Shown in pieces: positions 9,197 to 17,807 of a DNA stretch of 64,000 nt. Made by a program: the position numbers and the translations under genes. The stretch is taken from contig NC_007777.1 in assembly GCF_000013345.1 (NCBI RefSeq), positions 2,356,001 through 2,420,000 of the forward strand. The letters run 5' to 3'. The notes beneath the pieces were generated by a model. That model saw only the letters and a list, made by a program, of their open reading frames with translations, was not told the origin of the DNA and did no database searches. The stretch's first letter is position 1; each line of letters opens with the position of its first letter. The DNA comes from Frankia casuarinae (lineage in GTDB: Bacteria; Actinomycetota; Actinomycetes; Frankiales; Frankiaceae).

Positions 9197-10768
9197 CTAC
9201 TCCACCACCGCTACCGGTTCGCGCTGCGGGGCCGCCGGCTGGGCGTTCGCGGGGCCGTGCGCCACGGTGGCAGCGGGGCGGCCGGGGAGGAAGAGGCTGG
9301 CGACGAAGCCGACGGCGGTCAGGGCGACGACCCACCAGAACGTCACGCCGAACGCCTCGGCGACCTTGTCGGCGACAGGGCCGGGAAGCTTCACCCCCGC
9401 CGACTCGGCGAGCGCACCCTCGCCACCGACGCCCGGCAGCCGGCTGGCGATGGCGTGCTGCAGTTCGACGGCGACCAGCGCGGTGGCCAGCGACCCGCCG
9501 ACCCGCTGCAGGATGTTCAGCGTCGTGGTCGCGCGCGGCACCGCCGCCTGCCCGAGCGTCGCATAGGCGGCGCCCATCGCGGGCATCATCGTCGCCCCGA
9601 AGCCCAGACCGCGCACGAACAGCGAGAACGCCAGCAGCACCTCATTGGTGTGCGCGTCGACCTGGGTGAACAGCAGCGTGCCGAGCAGGGCGAGGACCAT
9701 GCCGAGCGGGACGACCGACCGGGCGCCGCGGCGGTCGGAGACCCGTCCCGCGATCGCCATGGAGATCATTGCGCCCAGTCCCTGTGGCGCCATGAGCAGG
9801 CCGGCGTCACTGGCGCTCTGCCCGCGCGCGACCTGGTAGTAGAGCGGAAGCAGGAACATCGCACCGAACAGCATGGCGCCGATCACGAAGGTCGTGACGC
9901 TCGCGATGCTGAACACCCGGTCGCCGAACAGCCGCATGTCGAGCAGGGCGCCGTCGCGGCGCAGGGCGTGCACGACGAAGCCGGCCAGCAGCACTACGCC
10001 GACGGCGATGCTGACCTGCACCTTCGCAGCCCCGAAGCCGCCGCCGTTGCCCGCCTCGGACAGGCCGTAGACGAGCGCCGCCAGCCCCGGCGAGATCAGC
10101 GCCAGGCCGGGCAGGTCGAGCCGGTGGTGCGCCGAGCCGCGGTCATCGCGTGGCAGCACCCGCCAGGACAGGAACAGGGCGAGCACGCCGATCGGCACGT
10201 TCACGTAGAAGATCCAGCGCCAGCTGAGGTGGTCGACGATCAGTCCGCCGATGACCGGGCCGAGCACCGGCGCGATGAGCATCGGGACGCCGATGATGCT
10301 CATGACCCGGCCGATCCGCTGCGGGCCCGCGGCCTGGGCGAGCAGGGTCATGCAGATCGGCATGATCATGCCGCCGCCGAGGCCCTGCAGGACCCGGAAG
10401 GCGATCAGCGTCCCTGCCGACCAGGCGAGGCCGCACAGGGCACTGCCGGCGACGAACAGCGCCAGCGAGATGTTCCACATCCGCGTCGCGCCGAACCGCT
10501 CGACCGACCAGCCGGCCAGCGGGATCACGACGGCCAGCGCCAGCAGATAACCGGTGGTGACCCAGGAGATCGTGGACAGCGACGTGTGGAACTCGTTACC
10601 GAGCGCGTGGATGGCGACCGAGACGATCGTCGTGTCGAGGATCACCATGATCGCGCCGAGCATCACTGTGGCGGACAGTCGGATCAGCGCCGGGTCCAGC
10701 TTGGCGGCCGAGGCGGGCCCGGGCGCGGCGGTGGCGGGCGGCGAGGCCGCGTTGGGTTGGTCAGGCAC
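9197..10768 (-). CDS. MFS drug exporter, DHA2 (EmrB/QacA) family
   Basis: This 523-aa integral membrane protein with about 14 predicted helices is a proton-driven exporter. The DHA2 signatures are visible: DTTIVSVAIHALG in helix 1, LAGWSVERFGATRMW (motif A), FRVLQGLGGGMIMP (motif B), and APVLGPVIGGLIVDHLSWRW (motif C) in helix 5. It is transcribed divergently from a MarR-type gene 175 bp away, the usual arrangement for a drug-responsive efflux pump and its repressor. The substrate is unknown. Confidence 0.9.
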   Translation of the reverse strand: MPDQPNAASPPATAAPGPASAAKLDPALIRLSATVMLGAIMVILDTTIVSVAIHALGNEFHTSLSTISWVTTGYLLALAVVIPLAGWSVERFGATRMWNISLALFVAGSALCGLAWSAGTLIAFRVLQGLGGGMIMPICMTLLAQAAGPQRIGRVMSIIGVPMLIAPVLGPVIGGLIVDHLSWRWIFYVNVPIGVLALFLSWRVLPRDDRGSAHHRLDLPGLALISPGLAALVYGLSEAGNGGGFGAAKVQVSIAVGVVLLAGFVVHALRRDGALLDMRLFGDRVFSIASVTTFVIGAMLFGAMFLLPLYYQVARGQSASDAGLLMAPQGLGAMISMAIAGRVSDRRGARSVVPLGMVLALLGTLLFTQVDAHTNEVLLAFSLFVRGLGFGATMMPAMGAAYATLGQAAVPRATTTLNILQRVGGSLATALVAVELQHAIASRLPGVGGEGALAESAGVKLPGPVADKVAEAFGVTFWWVVALTAVGFVASLFLPGRPAATVAHGPANAQPAAPQREPVAVVE

Positions 10769-10872
10769 GTTGATCTCCGTGGCAAAGGCGGCAGACGCCG
10801 GGGGCGGTCGGTCGCGTTCGGACCTGCGGCGACCGGACGGGACAAAGCTGGTCGCCGCCCAGCATCCGACGC

Positions 10873-10909
10873 TCGTTGAGTTGTGTCAAATATATCGTCG
10901 TGACAACGA
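10873..10909. promoter_or_regulatory. Possible MarR operator between divergent genes
   Basis: An imperfect dyad (TCGTTG at 10873-10878 and CAACGA at 10904-10909, with TTGTGTCA...TGACAA inside) lies in the only AT-rich stretch between the MFS and MarR genes. Both promoters must fall here. The dyad is weak evidence by itself. Confidence 0.3.
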
Positions 10910-10943
10910 GACGTTCGCGGCGGCTTGCCGATACGATCGACGC

Positions 10944-11561
10944 ATGATCGAAGCCGCTCGGGAGGCCGCCGGGGAGGCGACTGCCCGAGATGCGACCGCC
11001 CGGGACGCGACCGCCCGGGACGCGGGCACTCGCGAGGCGGGCACTCGCGAGGCGGGCACTCGCGAGGCGGGCACTCGCGAGGCGGGCACTCGCGAGGCGA
11101 CAGCTCGCGAGGCGTGGCGCGCCATGCTGGCGCTGACCTTCAGCGGCGAGGCGCCCAGCCGGATGCACACCGTCTGCCAGGCGTTTGATCTCACGCCGGC
11201 CGCTTTGAAGATCCTTCTGGTGCTGTCGGGGGGCCCGCGCCCGATGCGCGAGCTCGTCGAGATGTTCCGCCACGACCCGAGCTACCTGACCAGCGTCGTC
11301 GACCTGCTCGAGCGCCGCGGCGTCGCCCGGCGCGAGCCGCACCCGACCGACCGGCGGGCCAAGACGGTCGCGATGACCGAGGAGGGCCGACGCGTTCTGG
11401 CCCAGGCCCAGGAGATGCTGTCCGTTCCCCCGGCGTCGCTGCAGGTGCTCTCGCCGGATGAGCAGCAGCAGCTGCTGCGCCTGCTCATCCGCGTCGTCGA
11501 CGCGGAGCCCACTATTCCCACGGCGCTGCGCCCGCGTCCCGTCACGTCCCCATCTGACTGA
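10944..11561 (+). CDS. MarR-family regulator with an N-terminal pentapeptide-repeat extension
   Basis: This 205-aa protein has a MarR winged helix at about residues 75-150 (DLTPAALKILLVLSGGPRPMRELVEMF, then SYLTSVVDLLERRGVARRE and the DRRAKTV wing). The first 55 residues are unusual: a run of (T/A)R(E/D)A(G/T) pentapeptides, charged and probably helical, encoded by 15-bp tandem repeats. ATG 10944 is the first plausible start; the frame is open upstream but runs into the MFS gene. It probably represses the divergent exporter. Confidence 0.85.
   Translation: MIEAAREAAGEATARDATARDATARDAGTREAGTREAGTREAGTREAGTREATAREAWRAMLALTFSGEAPSRMHTVCQAFDLTPAALKILLVLSGGPRPMRELVEMFRHDPSYLTSVVDLLERRGVARREPHPTDRRAKTVAMTEEGRRVLAQAQEMLSVPPASLQVLSPDEQQQLLRLLIRVVDAEPTIPTALRPRPVTSPSD
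11026..11100 (+). repeat. 15-bp coding tandem repeat, five copies
   Basis: Five head-to-tail copies of GCACTCGCGAGGCGG lie in the MarR gene; the fifth ends in GA. Degenerate copies of the same period precede (from about 10978) and follow it. The unit length is a multiple of three, so copy-number change keeps the reading frame. Confidence 0.95.
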
Positions 11562-11757
11562 TCGGTTACGCTTCTGCTCCTACTGACCGAGTGACCCCGT
11601 CTTCGCTGTCCACAAAAGCGGGATCGTTCCACTGGCGGCGGCGGTCGCCTCGTCGGCAGCGGCCTGGGTGACCGGGCTGGTGAGATGGCTGGGCATGATC
11701 TGAGAGATCATCGTGCCGCCGCCGTGGCCGGCCCGCGGACGACCGAGCAGCGCTGGT

Positions 11758-12990
11758 TCAGAACTCGTACTTCTGCTTGAGCTCGGCGAGCGTGTCGAGG
11801 AAGCCGTCCAGGTGTTCGTCGGACAGCCGGTTGTTCACCATCAGCCGGATCACGGTCTGGTTCTTGTTCACCGCCGGGTAGCCGAACATCGGTACCAGAT
11901 ACCCGCGATCGAGGAAGTCCTGCCGGACGCGTACGGCGGTGTGGTTCGAGCCCACCGAGATCGATGTGACGTAGGTCGGCGTGGCGTTGATGGTGCAGCC
12001 GATCCCGAGCAGTCGCTCCCGCAGCCGGTCGACTCGGTCGAGGTAGCGTTCCATCACGGACGGGTCTTGTCTCATCCGGCGCAGCACATGGACGATGGCG
12101 CCGGCGGTCGGCGGCTGAATGTTGGTGGTGAACACCGACGTGCCCGACAGGAAGCGGAACGCATCAAGAGCGTCGGCCGGTCCCGCGAGGGCGCCACCGC
12201 CCAAGCCGATGGACTTGCCGAACGACACCATCAGGAAAGTCGCCCGGCGCAGCTCCTCGTATTCAGCGGCGAACCGGTGGCCGCCGTTGCCGTAGACCAT
12301 GAAGCCGTTCGCGTCGTCGACGAAGCTGACCGCGCCGAACTCGTCGCACAGGTCGAGGATCTCGCCGACCGGAGCCATCGAGCCGTCGGAGTACACGGTC
12401 AAGAATCCGACAACGACCCGCCGGCCGCGGAGGTTTTCCAGCACCTGCCTGAGATCGGCAATGTCATTGTGGCGGAAGTTGATCAGGTTACGTCCGAACT
12501 TGAATCGTTCAACGGCCTTCCACATGCTCCAGTGGCTGTCCCGGTCGAGCACGAACACCGTGTCGGCGTTGTCCACGCCGGGCTGGTCGTTGAACGAGAA
12601 CCTGGCGCTCATCGCGTGCACGAACCCGACGTTGGCCAGCAGCCCGGTGGCGTAGGTGAGCGCCTTCTGCCGGCCGGTGATCTCGGCGACCAGCGCCTCC
12701 AGTTCCAGGTGTGGCCGGGCGACGCCCTGAACCACTCGGGAGCCGCCGACGACCAGGCCATAGTTCATCGCCGTCTCGACGAAGACGTTGCGCACGTCCG
12801 GGTCGTGTTGCCATCCGAGGATGCCGATGCCGGCGAAGTTGACCACTTTTCTGCCGTTGATGCTTATGACCGCGTCGTTGCGGTCGTCAAGCTCGGGAGT
12901 CGCGATCAGTTCACCGCTTCGCCTCGCGCTTTCGACCCATTCGGAGAAACCCCAGCGGGCCAGCGCCGGCTCCGCGGACAAGGCAGTCAT
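11758..12990 (-). CDS. PLP-dependent alpha-oxoamine synthase-like protein (aminotransferase class I/II fold)
   Basis: This 410-aa protein has the fold-type-I PLP architecture of 8-amino-7-oxononanoate synthase, KBL and serine palmitoyltransferase. These enzymes condense an amino acid with an acyl-thioester and lose CO2. The PLP lysine is in SFGKSIGLGGG near residue 258, and the aspartate motif is FVDDANGF. The usual DEAH-type sequence is replaced by DDAN, so the histidine that stacks on PLP in classical members appears changed. It stands directly downstream of a sulfotransferase gene on the same strand. The substrate is not predictable. Confidence 0.8.
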   Translation of the reverse strand: MTALSAEPALARWGFSEWVESARRSGELIATPELDDRNDAVISINGRKVVNFAGIGILGWQHDPDVRNVFVETAMNYGLVVGGSRVVQGVARPHLELEALVAEITGRQKALTYATGLLANVGFVHAMSARFSFNDQPGVDNADTVFVLDRDSHWSMWKAVERFKFGRNLINFRHNDIADLRQVLENLRGRRVVVGFLTVYSDGSMAPVGEILDLCDEFGAVSFVDDANGFMVYGNGGHRFAAEYEELRRATFLMVSFGKSIGLGGGALAGPADALDAFRFLSGTSVFTTNIQPPTAGAIVHVLRRMRQDPSVMERYLDRVDRLRERLLGIGCTINATPTYVTSISVGSNHTAVRVRQDFLDRGYLVPMFGYPAVNKNQTVIRLMVNNRLSDEHLDGFLDTLAELKQKYEF

Positions 12991-13158
12991 GATCGTCCCT
13001 CATTTCGGCGAGTTAGGCCCAGGAGTGTTGGCGTCTTCTCGTTGCTCGGTGGTGGAAGGGCAAATGCGAGACCGCTGGACGGCGCAAACAGAGCAGGCCG
13101 AGACCAGGTCAGCCCACGACGGGGCCACCGAGTTCGGAGCCACCGAGTTCCGGTCGGT

Positions 13159-14286
13159 TCAGAGCAGGGTGCCGAGTCGGGAGTCGACTTCCTCGGCGCT
13201 GATGCCGAATTGGGCCAGGTCGTAGCGGTGCGAACGGAGGCGTGCGTCTTCGGCCAGCACGGCCGACATGGCCGGGCGGACCTCGTTGGCCAGGTCCCAT
13301 CCGAGGTGGCGGTAGATGTCGGCGACGACCGCCAGCGGGTCGGCGGTGAACTCGTCGAATTCGACGTCGTAGAATCTGGCCTGGTCGTGTTTGGCCCGCT
13401 CCGTGGCGAATCGCGCAAGAGTGCGAGTGGCGAGTGCGAGCAGGGTAGGGCCGATCACCTCGCCCTGGAAAACTGAGGACATGCCCGCGGCAAGCTTGCT
13501 CGCCATGCTGCACGCCGATCCCAGTACCGTACTAGCGGGTCTGCGGTGGGTCTGGATCACCATTGCGTCGGGGTAGGTCGCCAGCAGGGCATCCAGACAG
13601 GGCATGTGACTGGAGGACTTGAGTACCCAGCGTCGCCCGGGGTCATGCAGCCCGATCAGTTGGAGGTTGCGGCGATGCCGCCGGTACGCTTCGGTCGAGT
13701 CCCGGCCTGCCAGCCACGCGGAGTACGTCGGCACGTACCCGGTGAACTCGAAATACGGCGAGACCATCGACTGGCGGGTCAACAGCCAGCACTCCTCGAC
13801 CTCGCCGGCTTTGCGATTGTGGATGCCCAGGTAGCCGGGATGTTGCTCGACAAACTTGTCGACGCCCCCCTGGACCATCTGGAAGATCGGGTTGGTAGGC
13901 CAGGTCGAGCGTGCGGGCCGGGGCTGGGGAGCGTAGCCCAGCCACAGTTCGAGCCCTTGGTTGGCCGAGTCGGCGGTGAGTAGCCGGTGCAGGGTGGTGG
14001 TGCCGGTCCGCGGCATACCGACGATGAACACCGGCCTCTCGATCGGGACCTGGGCGTGCTCGGGATGTCTCTGCCACCCGGCCTCACTGAACAGGCGGGC
14101 CATCAGGATGCCGCACAACTCGTCCTGGACCAGCTGGACGCCGTGCGGCGTCAGGCTCGCCTCTTCCTGATAGGAGGCCAGGAGCACCTCGAGCCCTTCC
14201 AGATAGTCCGCCGGGCCGAAGTCGGTGAGTCCGGTGAGATCGGATGCCGTGGTGTGTAGCTCCTCGATTGTTTGGATCTTGTCCAC
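13159..14286 (-). CDS. Sulfotransferase-family protein
   Basis: This 375-aa PAPS-dependent sulfotransferase-like protein has the 5'-phosphosulfate loop GMPRTGTTTLHRLL near residue 90 and a WVLKSSSHM strand-loop with a distal 3'-phosphate motif around QTHRRPASTVLGSACS. Proteins of this branch (Sulfotransfer_3) act on small molecules or lipids. The gene is on the same strand as, and 168 bp upstream of, the oxoamine-synthase-like gene. A shared pathway such as a sulfated sphingoid-like lipid is possible but inferred. Confidence 0.8.
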   Translation of the reverse strand: MDKIQTIEELHTTASDLTGLTDFGPADYLEGLEVLLASYQEEASLTPHGVQLVQDELCGILMARLFSEAGWQRHPEHAQVPIERPVFIVGMPRTGTTTLHRLLTADSANQGLELWLGYAPQPRPARSTWPTNPIFQMVQGGVDKFVEQHPGYLGIHNRKAGEVEECWLLTRQSMVSPYFEFTGYVPTYSAWLAGRDSTEAYRRHRRNLQLIGLHDPGRRWVLKSSSHMPCLDALLATYPDAMVIQTHRRPASTVLGSACSMASKLAAGMSSVFQGEVIGPTLLALATRTLARFATERAKHDQARFYDVEFDEFTADPLAVVADIYRHLGWDLANEVRPAMSAVLAEDARLRSHRYDLAQFGISAEEVDSRLGTLL

Positions 14287-14985
14287 TGAGTACGCTCCTC
14301 TGGTCCGTCAGCAGACGGCTTCAACAAATTCTCGAGATACAACGACCGGTTCCTCCCTGAGGGGCAGCAGGTGGAACCGGCCTTTTCGCGGAGCGTACGG
14401 AGGGTGTATAGGGGTCTCCGCGGCTGGCCAGCCGGAAAACATCCAGTTTCCCAGGCCGGCTCTGGACGCCGTGCCCGATGCCGCTCCTGATTTATCCGCG
14501 CCGGCGGGTCCCGGTGCAAGATATGGCCGTCGATCCGGATGACAATGCGAACGTCATGACCGCGTCCCTTCCGCAACTGTCGCGAACGTCCTGGTAGGCC
14601 ATCGGCGGCACCCGTTCGCCGGGTGCGGCAGTCTGGGCAGCTGAACATGCCGGCGAAATACTGGTCTCCACTGACTTCGAGCCAATCATAGCCGATACGA
14701 GTGGGTGATCGACGTTCTGCGCCCGGGGCCAGCCATCGACAATTGAGATCGGCTGATACGAACATCAGAGCCAGCACGGCCGTGGGTTGATACCCCGCTG
14801 CTTCGGGCCCATACTTCCTGCCTCGCGGCAACCGAGGTCGCCACGGTCGCATCACGCCACCCATCCCCCGCCGTTGACAACCTGATGGCCGCGCCTGAAG
14901 TGACAACGGCGGGCCCGGCCAGGCGCGTGGATGTCCGGGCATAGAACGGCGGGTAACATTTTATCGCGAACGGGTTACGGCTATA
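14287..14985. other. Intergenic region, no confident gene
   Basis: About 700 bp upstream of the sulfotransferase. A minus-strand frame spans part of it (with a CPDCRTRRTG dicysteine segment near 14650), but its composition is arginine-rich and I recognise no domain. It probably contains the promoter of the sulfotransferase gene and decayed sequence. Confidence 0.4.
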
Positions 14986-15080
14986 GGTCAGCGCGGACTT
15001 GCTGGCCGCGTAAACGCTGCCACCCGGCTCGGGGATCCGGTCGGCGGCGTTACTGCCGATGGTGATGATCCGACCGCCCG
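14986..15080 (-). pseudogene. Short-chain dehydrogenase fragment
   Basis: The minus strand reads GGRIITIGSNAADR followed by SVYAASKSALT, the central active-site segment of a classical SDR, with the catalytic Tyr and Lys of YxxxK. The fragment is only about 30 residues; the NAD-binding N-terminus and the C-terminus are absent. It directly precedes the promoter-distal end of the NAD(P)-binding reductase gene. Confidence 0.65.
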
Positions 15081-15098
15081 CTGGTCATGGATCGGCAC

Positions 15099-15719
15099 CT
15101 ACTGGACGCTGACGGTGGCGCGGTGGTGGCGCGGTTCCTCGATCTCGTCGAGCAGCGCGATCGCGAAGTCCGCGTACCCGATCCGGCTGGCCGGGTCGCC
15201 GTGCTCGGCGACCCGGTACCGGCCGGTGCGCGCCCCGTCGTGGTCGAAGTCCCCAGCGGGAGCGACGTACACCCAGTCGAGTTCGCAGGCGCGCAGCACG
15301 TCGAGGCCCGCCGCGTGGCCGAGGAAGAAGGAACGGTACTCGTTCGGGTAGCCGGGCTCGTCCATCAACGCGGCGCCAGATGCCCCCGGCAGGATCGAGG
15401 AGAGGCCGACGACCACCAGGCGGCGCACGCCCGCCCTGGCCAGCCCGGTGGCCAAGGCGCGGGACGACGCGGTGAAGAAGTCGTGCGCCGGCGTGGACAG
15501 GTCGACCGCGGCGCTGATCGCCGCGTCCTGTCCGGCCGCCGCACGCTCGACACTTACCGCATCAGTGACATCACCCGCAACCACCCGGGCGTCGGACGGC
15601 AGGTCGCCATGACGTGCGGGGTCGCGCATCACGGCGGTGACCCGGTGGCCGCGGCGACCTGCTTCGGCGAGAACCTGCCGCCCCGCACGCCCGCCCGCGC
15701 CGAACACCACAATGTTCAC
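15099..15719 (-). CDS. NAD(P)H-binding reductase (atypical SDR, NmrA/SDR_a5-like)
   Basis: This 206-aa Rossmann-fold protein has the nucleotide-binding loop GAGGRAGRQV at residues 7-16 and MRDPARH, which is typical of NADP binding. The C-terminal half resembles the NAD(P)H-binding family related to NmrA and flavin reductases. It lies head-to-head with an HxlR-type regulator, which probably controls it. HxlR/oxidoreductase pairs are common and often respond to electrophiles or redox signals. Confidence 0.85.
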   Translation of the reverse strand: MNIVVFGAGGRAGRQVLAEAGRRGHRVTAVMRDPARHGDLPSDARVVAGDVTDAVSVERAAAGQDAAISAAVDLSTPAHDFFTASSRALATGLARAGVRRLVVVGLSSILPGASGAALMDEPGYPNEYRSFFLGHAAGLDVLRACELDWVYVAPAGDFDHDGARTGRYRVAEHGDPASRIGYADFAIALLDEIEEPRHHRATVSVQ

Positions 15720-15815
15720 GGCAACCCCTCTCCCCGTATGCCGGTGCCCTTGCGCCTGCCGGTGCGCGGACGCTATCGGGGATGGCGGTTACCGCGGGGA
15801 TACCGGCTGGCTGGC

Positions 15816-15821
15816 TATCGT
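15816..15821 (+). promoter_or_regulatory. -10 element (TATCGT) of a leaderless transcript
   Basis: TATCGT fits the actinobacterial TANNNT -10 consensus and ends 6 bp before the GTG at 15828. The mRNA would begin at or next to the start codon. Confidence 0.4.
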
Positions 15822-15827
15822 GAAGCG

Positions 15828-16217
15828 GTGAGGAAGCCCCTGCCCGCCGACATGTTCGACGAGCTGTGCCCGTCCTCGCTCAACCCGATCCGCTTCGGCG
15901 ACAAGTGGGCAGCGCTCATCATCCGCTGCCTTGAGGACGGGCCGCGCCGGTTCTCCGAGCTGCGCGTGCCGCTGAGCCGGGTCACTCCCAAGGTGCTCAC
16001 CCAGTCGCTGCGTTCCCTTGAACGGGACGGCCTGATCACCCGCACCGTCCTGGATGCCAGGGCCACCGCCCATGTCGAGTACGAGCTGACCGCGCTGGGC
16101 CGCAGCATGCTGGAGCCGATGGCGGTCGCCTGCGCCTGGGTCGCCGAGCACTGGGACCAGCTCCTCGACGCCCGCGAGGCGTATGACCGCGCCCTCCGCC
16201 TCGACCGCGCCGGATGA
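15828..16217 (+). CDS. HxlR-family winged-helix regulator
   Basis: This 129-aa protein is almost entirely an HxlR domain: PIRFGDKWAALIIRCLEDGPRRFSEL, then the recognition helix RVTPKVLTQSLRSLERDGLI and the wing RTVLDARATAHVEYELTALG. A cysteine (DELCPSSLNP) lies near the N-terminus, at the position that senses electrophiles or redox in some family members. The frame is open far upstream, but homology starts here and a -10 element sits just before GTG 15828. It is divergent from the NAD(P)-binding reductase. Confidence 0.85.
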   Translation: MRKPLPADMFDELCPSSLNPIRFGDKWAALIIRCLEDGPRRFSELRVPLSRVTPKVLTQSLRSLERDGLITRTVLDARATAHVEYELTALGRSMLEPMAVACAWVAEHWDQLLDAREAYDRALRLDRAG

Positions 16218-16460
16218 GGCGGCGTGGCTATCGCCGACGCGCCGCACAGTTCTGGACACATACCGAAACGTGCGGAGCGACGCCGATCCAGCCGAGCGAG
16301 ACCCACAGCGTGACCGCTACCTCGGCCGTTTCCAGTTCGACACCGGGACCCTCGCCATCTTCGACCAGCGCCCCGACGTCCCCCGCCATCGGCGAACGCA
16401 CCGGCGTCACCACGACCGCCGGTCCCGCCGGCCGCGCGATCACTCTGCTTCGCGGGTGAC

Positions 16461-16493
16461 GTGCCTGCCCGCATCGTGCATACGGGCGGGCAC
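16461..16493 (+). terminator. Hairpin downstream of the HxlR gene
   Basis: GTGCCTGCCCG (16461-16471) pairs with CGGGCGGGCAC (16483-16493), leaving one G-T pair and an 11-nt loop. It has no T-tract. It could terminate the HxlR transcript, although it lies 240 bp past the stop. Confidence 0.35.
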
Positions 16494-16663
16494 GGGGCGG
16501 ACCGGGCAGGCCGTCGGTACCGGAGGCGGCTCCGGCCGGTGGCGGCGCCTGTGTCCCGCCCGCGCGGCCGGTCGAAGGCCGGTGAAACCGGCGTGCAGGG
16601 GCGGTGATACCGCCGTTGTCTAGCGTTCTGGCCAGCTCATCCGACGCCTCCCTCGACCCGACG

Positions 16664-16705
16664 CCCCCGTTGTCGATCCCCCGTTGTCGATCCCCCGTTG
16701 TCGCG
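16664..16705. repeat. 14-bp tandem repeat, three copies
   Basis: CCCCCGTTGTCGAT occurs at 16664-16677 and 16678-16691. A third copy, with its last two bases changed, is at 16692-16705. The array ends 9 bp before the Shine-Dalgarno sequence of the ABC ATPase gene, so it must be in the 5' leader or promoter. Confidence 0.95.
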
Positions 16706-16727
16706 ACACCCCACGGAAGGAAGACGG

Positions 16728-17807
16728 ATGACAGCCATGCCCGCGGTCCAGGCCGGTGGTCTGGTCAAGAGATTCGGCGATTTTCACGCCGTCGACCACA
16801 TCGATCTCGAGGTGCACCACGGCGAGATCTTCGGCGTGCTCGGGCCCAACGGCGCCGGCAAGACGACGATGCTGAAGATGCTGGCCACGCTGTTGGCGAT
16901 CGACGACGGCCGGGCCGAGATCTTCGGCGTCGACGTCGCCGCCCAGCCGCACCGGGTCCGTCAGCTCATCGGCGTGACCGGCCAGTACGCCTCCGTGGAC
17001 GAGGACCTCACCGCCACCGAGAACCTGTGGCTGTTCGGCCGGCTCCAGGGCCTGCGCTCGGCTGACGCGCGCGCCACCGCGCGCCGGCTGCTGGAGCAGT
17101 TCGGTCTCGAGGAGGCCGCCGAACGACAGATCTCGGCGTTCTCCGGCGGGATGCGCCGCCGCCTCGATCTTGCCGCGTCCCTCATCACCCGGCCACCGTT
17201 GATCTTCCTGGACGAGCCGACGACCGGCCTCGACCCGCGTACCCGCGGCCAGATGTGGGACACCATCCGCGAGCTCGTCAACGACGGCTGCACCGTCCTG
17301 CTCACCACGCAGTACCTGGACGAGGCCGACCAGCTCGCCGACCGGGTCTGCGTGATCGACCACGGGCGCAAGGTCGCCGAGGGCACGCCGGACGAGCTCA
17401 AGACCCAGGTCGGCGACTCGACGCTGCAGCTTCAGCTCGCCCCCGGCGCTGACCAGGAGCGCGCCCGCGAGGTGGTGCTGCGGGTGCTCGGCGAGGAGCC
17501 GGTCACCACGCCCGAGTCCGGCCGGCTCAACGTCCCGCTCGACGTCGCCGACCGGGCCGCCGACGTGCTGATCGCGCTGCGCGGGGCCGCCGTCGCGATC
17601 GCCTCGGTCAGTGTCGCCAAACCGACCCTCGACGAGGTCTTCTTCGCCCTCACCGGCCACGGCGCCGGTCCCGGCCACGGCGGCCCGGGCGACGCCGGCG
17701 ACCCGGGCGACGCCGGCGACCCGCAGACCGCCGGCGGCCCGACCGGAGCGGTACCCGACCAGGACGCGACCGGCCCCGACGACCACGCCACGGAGGTAAC
17801 TCGATGA
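16728..17807 (+). CDS. ABC transporter ATP-binding protein, DrrA type
   Basis: This 359-aa cytoplasmic ATPase belongs to a two-gene exporter of the daunorubicin-resistance (DrrAB) class. It has Walker A GPNGAGKTT near residues 40-48, the signature FSGGMRRRLDLA, Walker B LIFLDEPTTGLDP near 157, and the H-loop-bearing TTQYLDEAD. The C-terminal DUF4162-like region ends in a Gly/Asp/Pro-rich tail containing GDAGDPGDAGDP repeats. ATG 16728 follows GGAAGG; an in-frame ATG at 16698 lies in the tandem repeats. Its stop overlaps the permease start by 4 nt (ATGA), so the two are translationally coupled. Confidence 0.9.
   Translation: MTAMPAVQAGGLVKRFGDFHAVDHIDLEVHHGEIFGVLGPNGAGKTTMLKMLATLLAIDDGRAEIFGVDVAAQPHRVRQLIGVTGQYASVDEDLTATENLWLFGRLQGLRSADARATARRLLEQFGLEEAAERQISAFSGGMRRRLDLAASLITRPPLIFLDEPTTGLDPRTRGQMWDTIRELVNDGCTVLLTTQYLDEADQLADRVCVIDHGRKVAEGTPDELKTQVGDSTLQLQLAPGADQERAREVVLRVLGEEPVTTPESGRLNVPLDVADRAADVLIALRGAAVAIASVSVAKPTLDEVFFALTGHGAGPGHGGPGDAGDPGDAGDPQTAGGPTGAVPDQDATGPDDHATEVTR

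Larger units (their letters stand above)
16218..16727. other. Intergenic region before the ABC exporter
   Basis: This holds a terminator-like hairpin (16461-16493) and three 14-bp tandem repeats (16664-16705). No gene is supported. Confidence 0.5.

Noticed and set aside
9119-10879. 586-aa plus-strand open frame opposite the MFS exporter
   Set aside because: Antisense shadow with repetitive Arg/Asp/His composition.
11026-11100. Repeat array as a possible CRISPR
   Set aside because: Units are 15 bp and directly adjacent with no spacers; it is a coding minisatellite.
15087-15827. Upstream extension of the HxlR reading frame (about 247 residues)
   Set aside because: It lies antisense to the NAD(P)-binding reductase, and a -10 element sits right before GTG 15828.
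16228-16443. Minus-strand frame containing TPVRSPMAGDVGALVEDGEG, similar to a biotinyl/lipoyl domain
   Set aside because: No lysine in the expected hairpin, and the downstream half is unlike the family. Chance resemblance is more likely.
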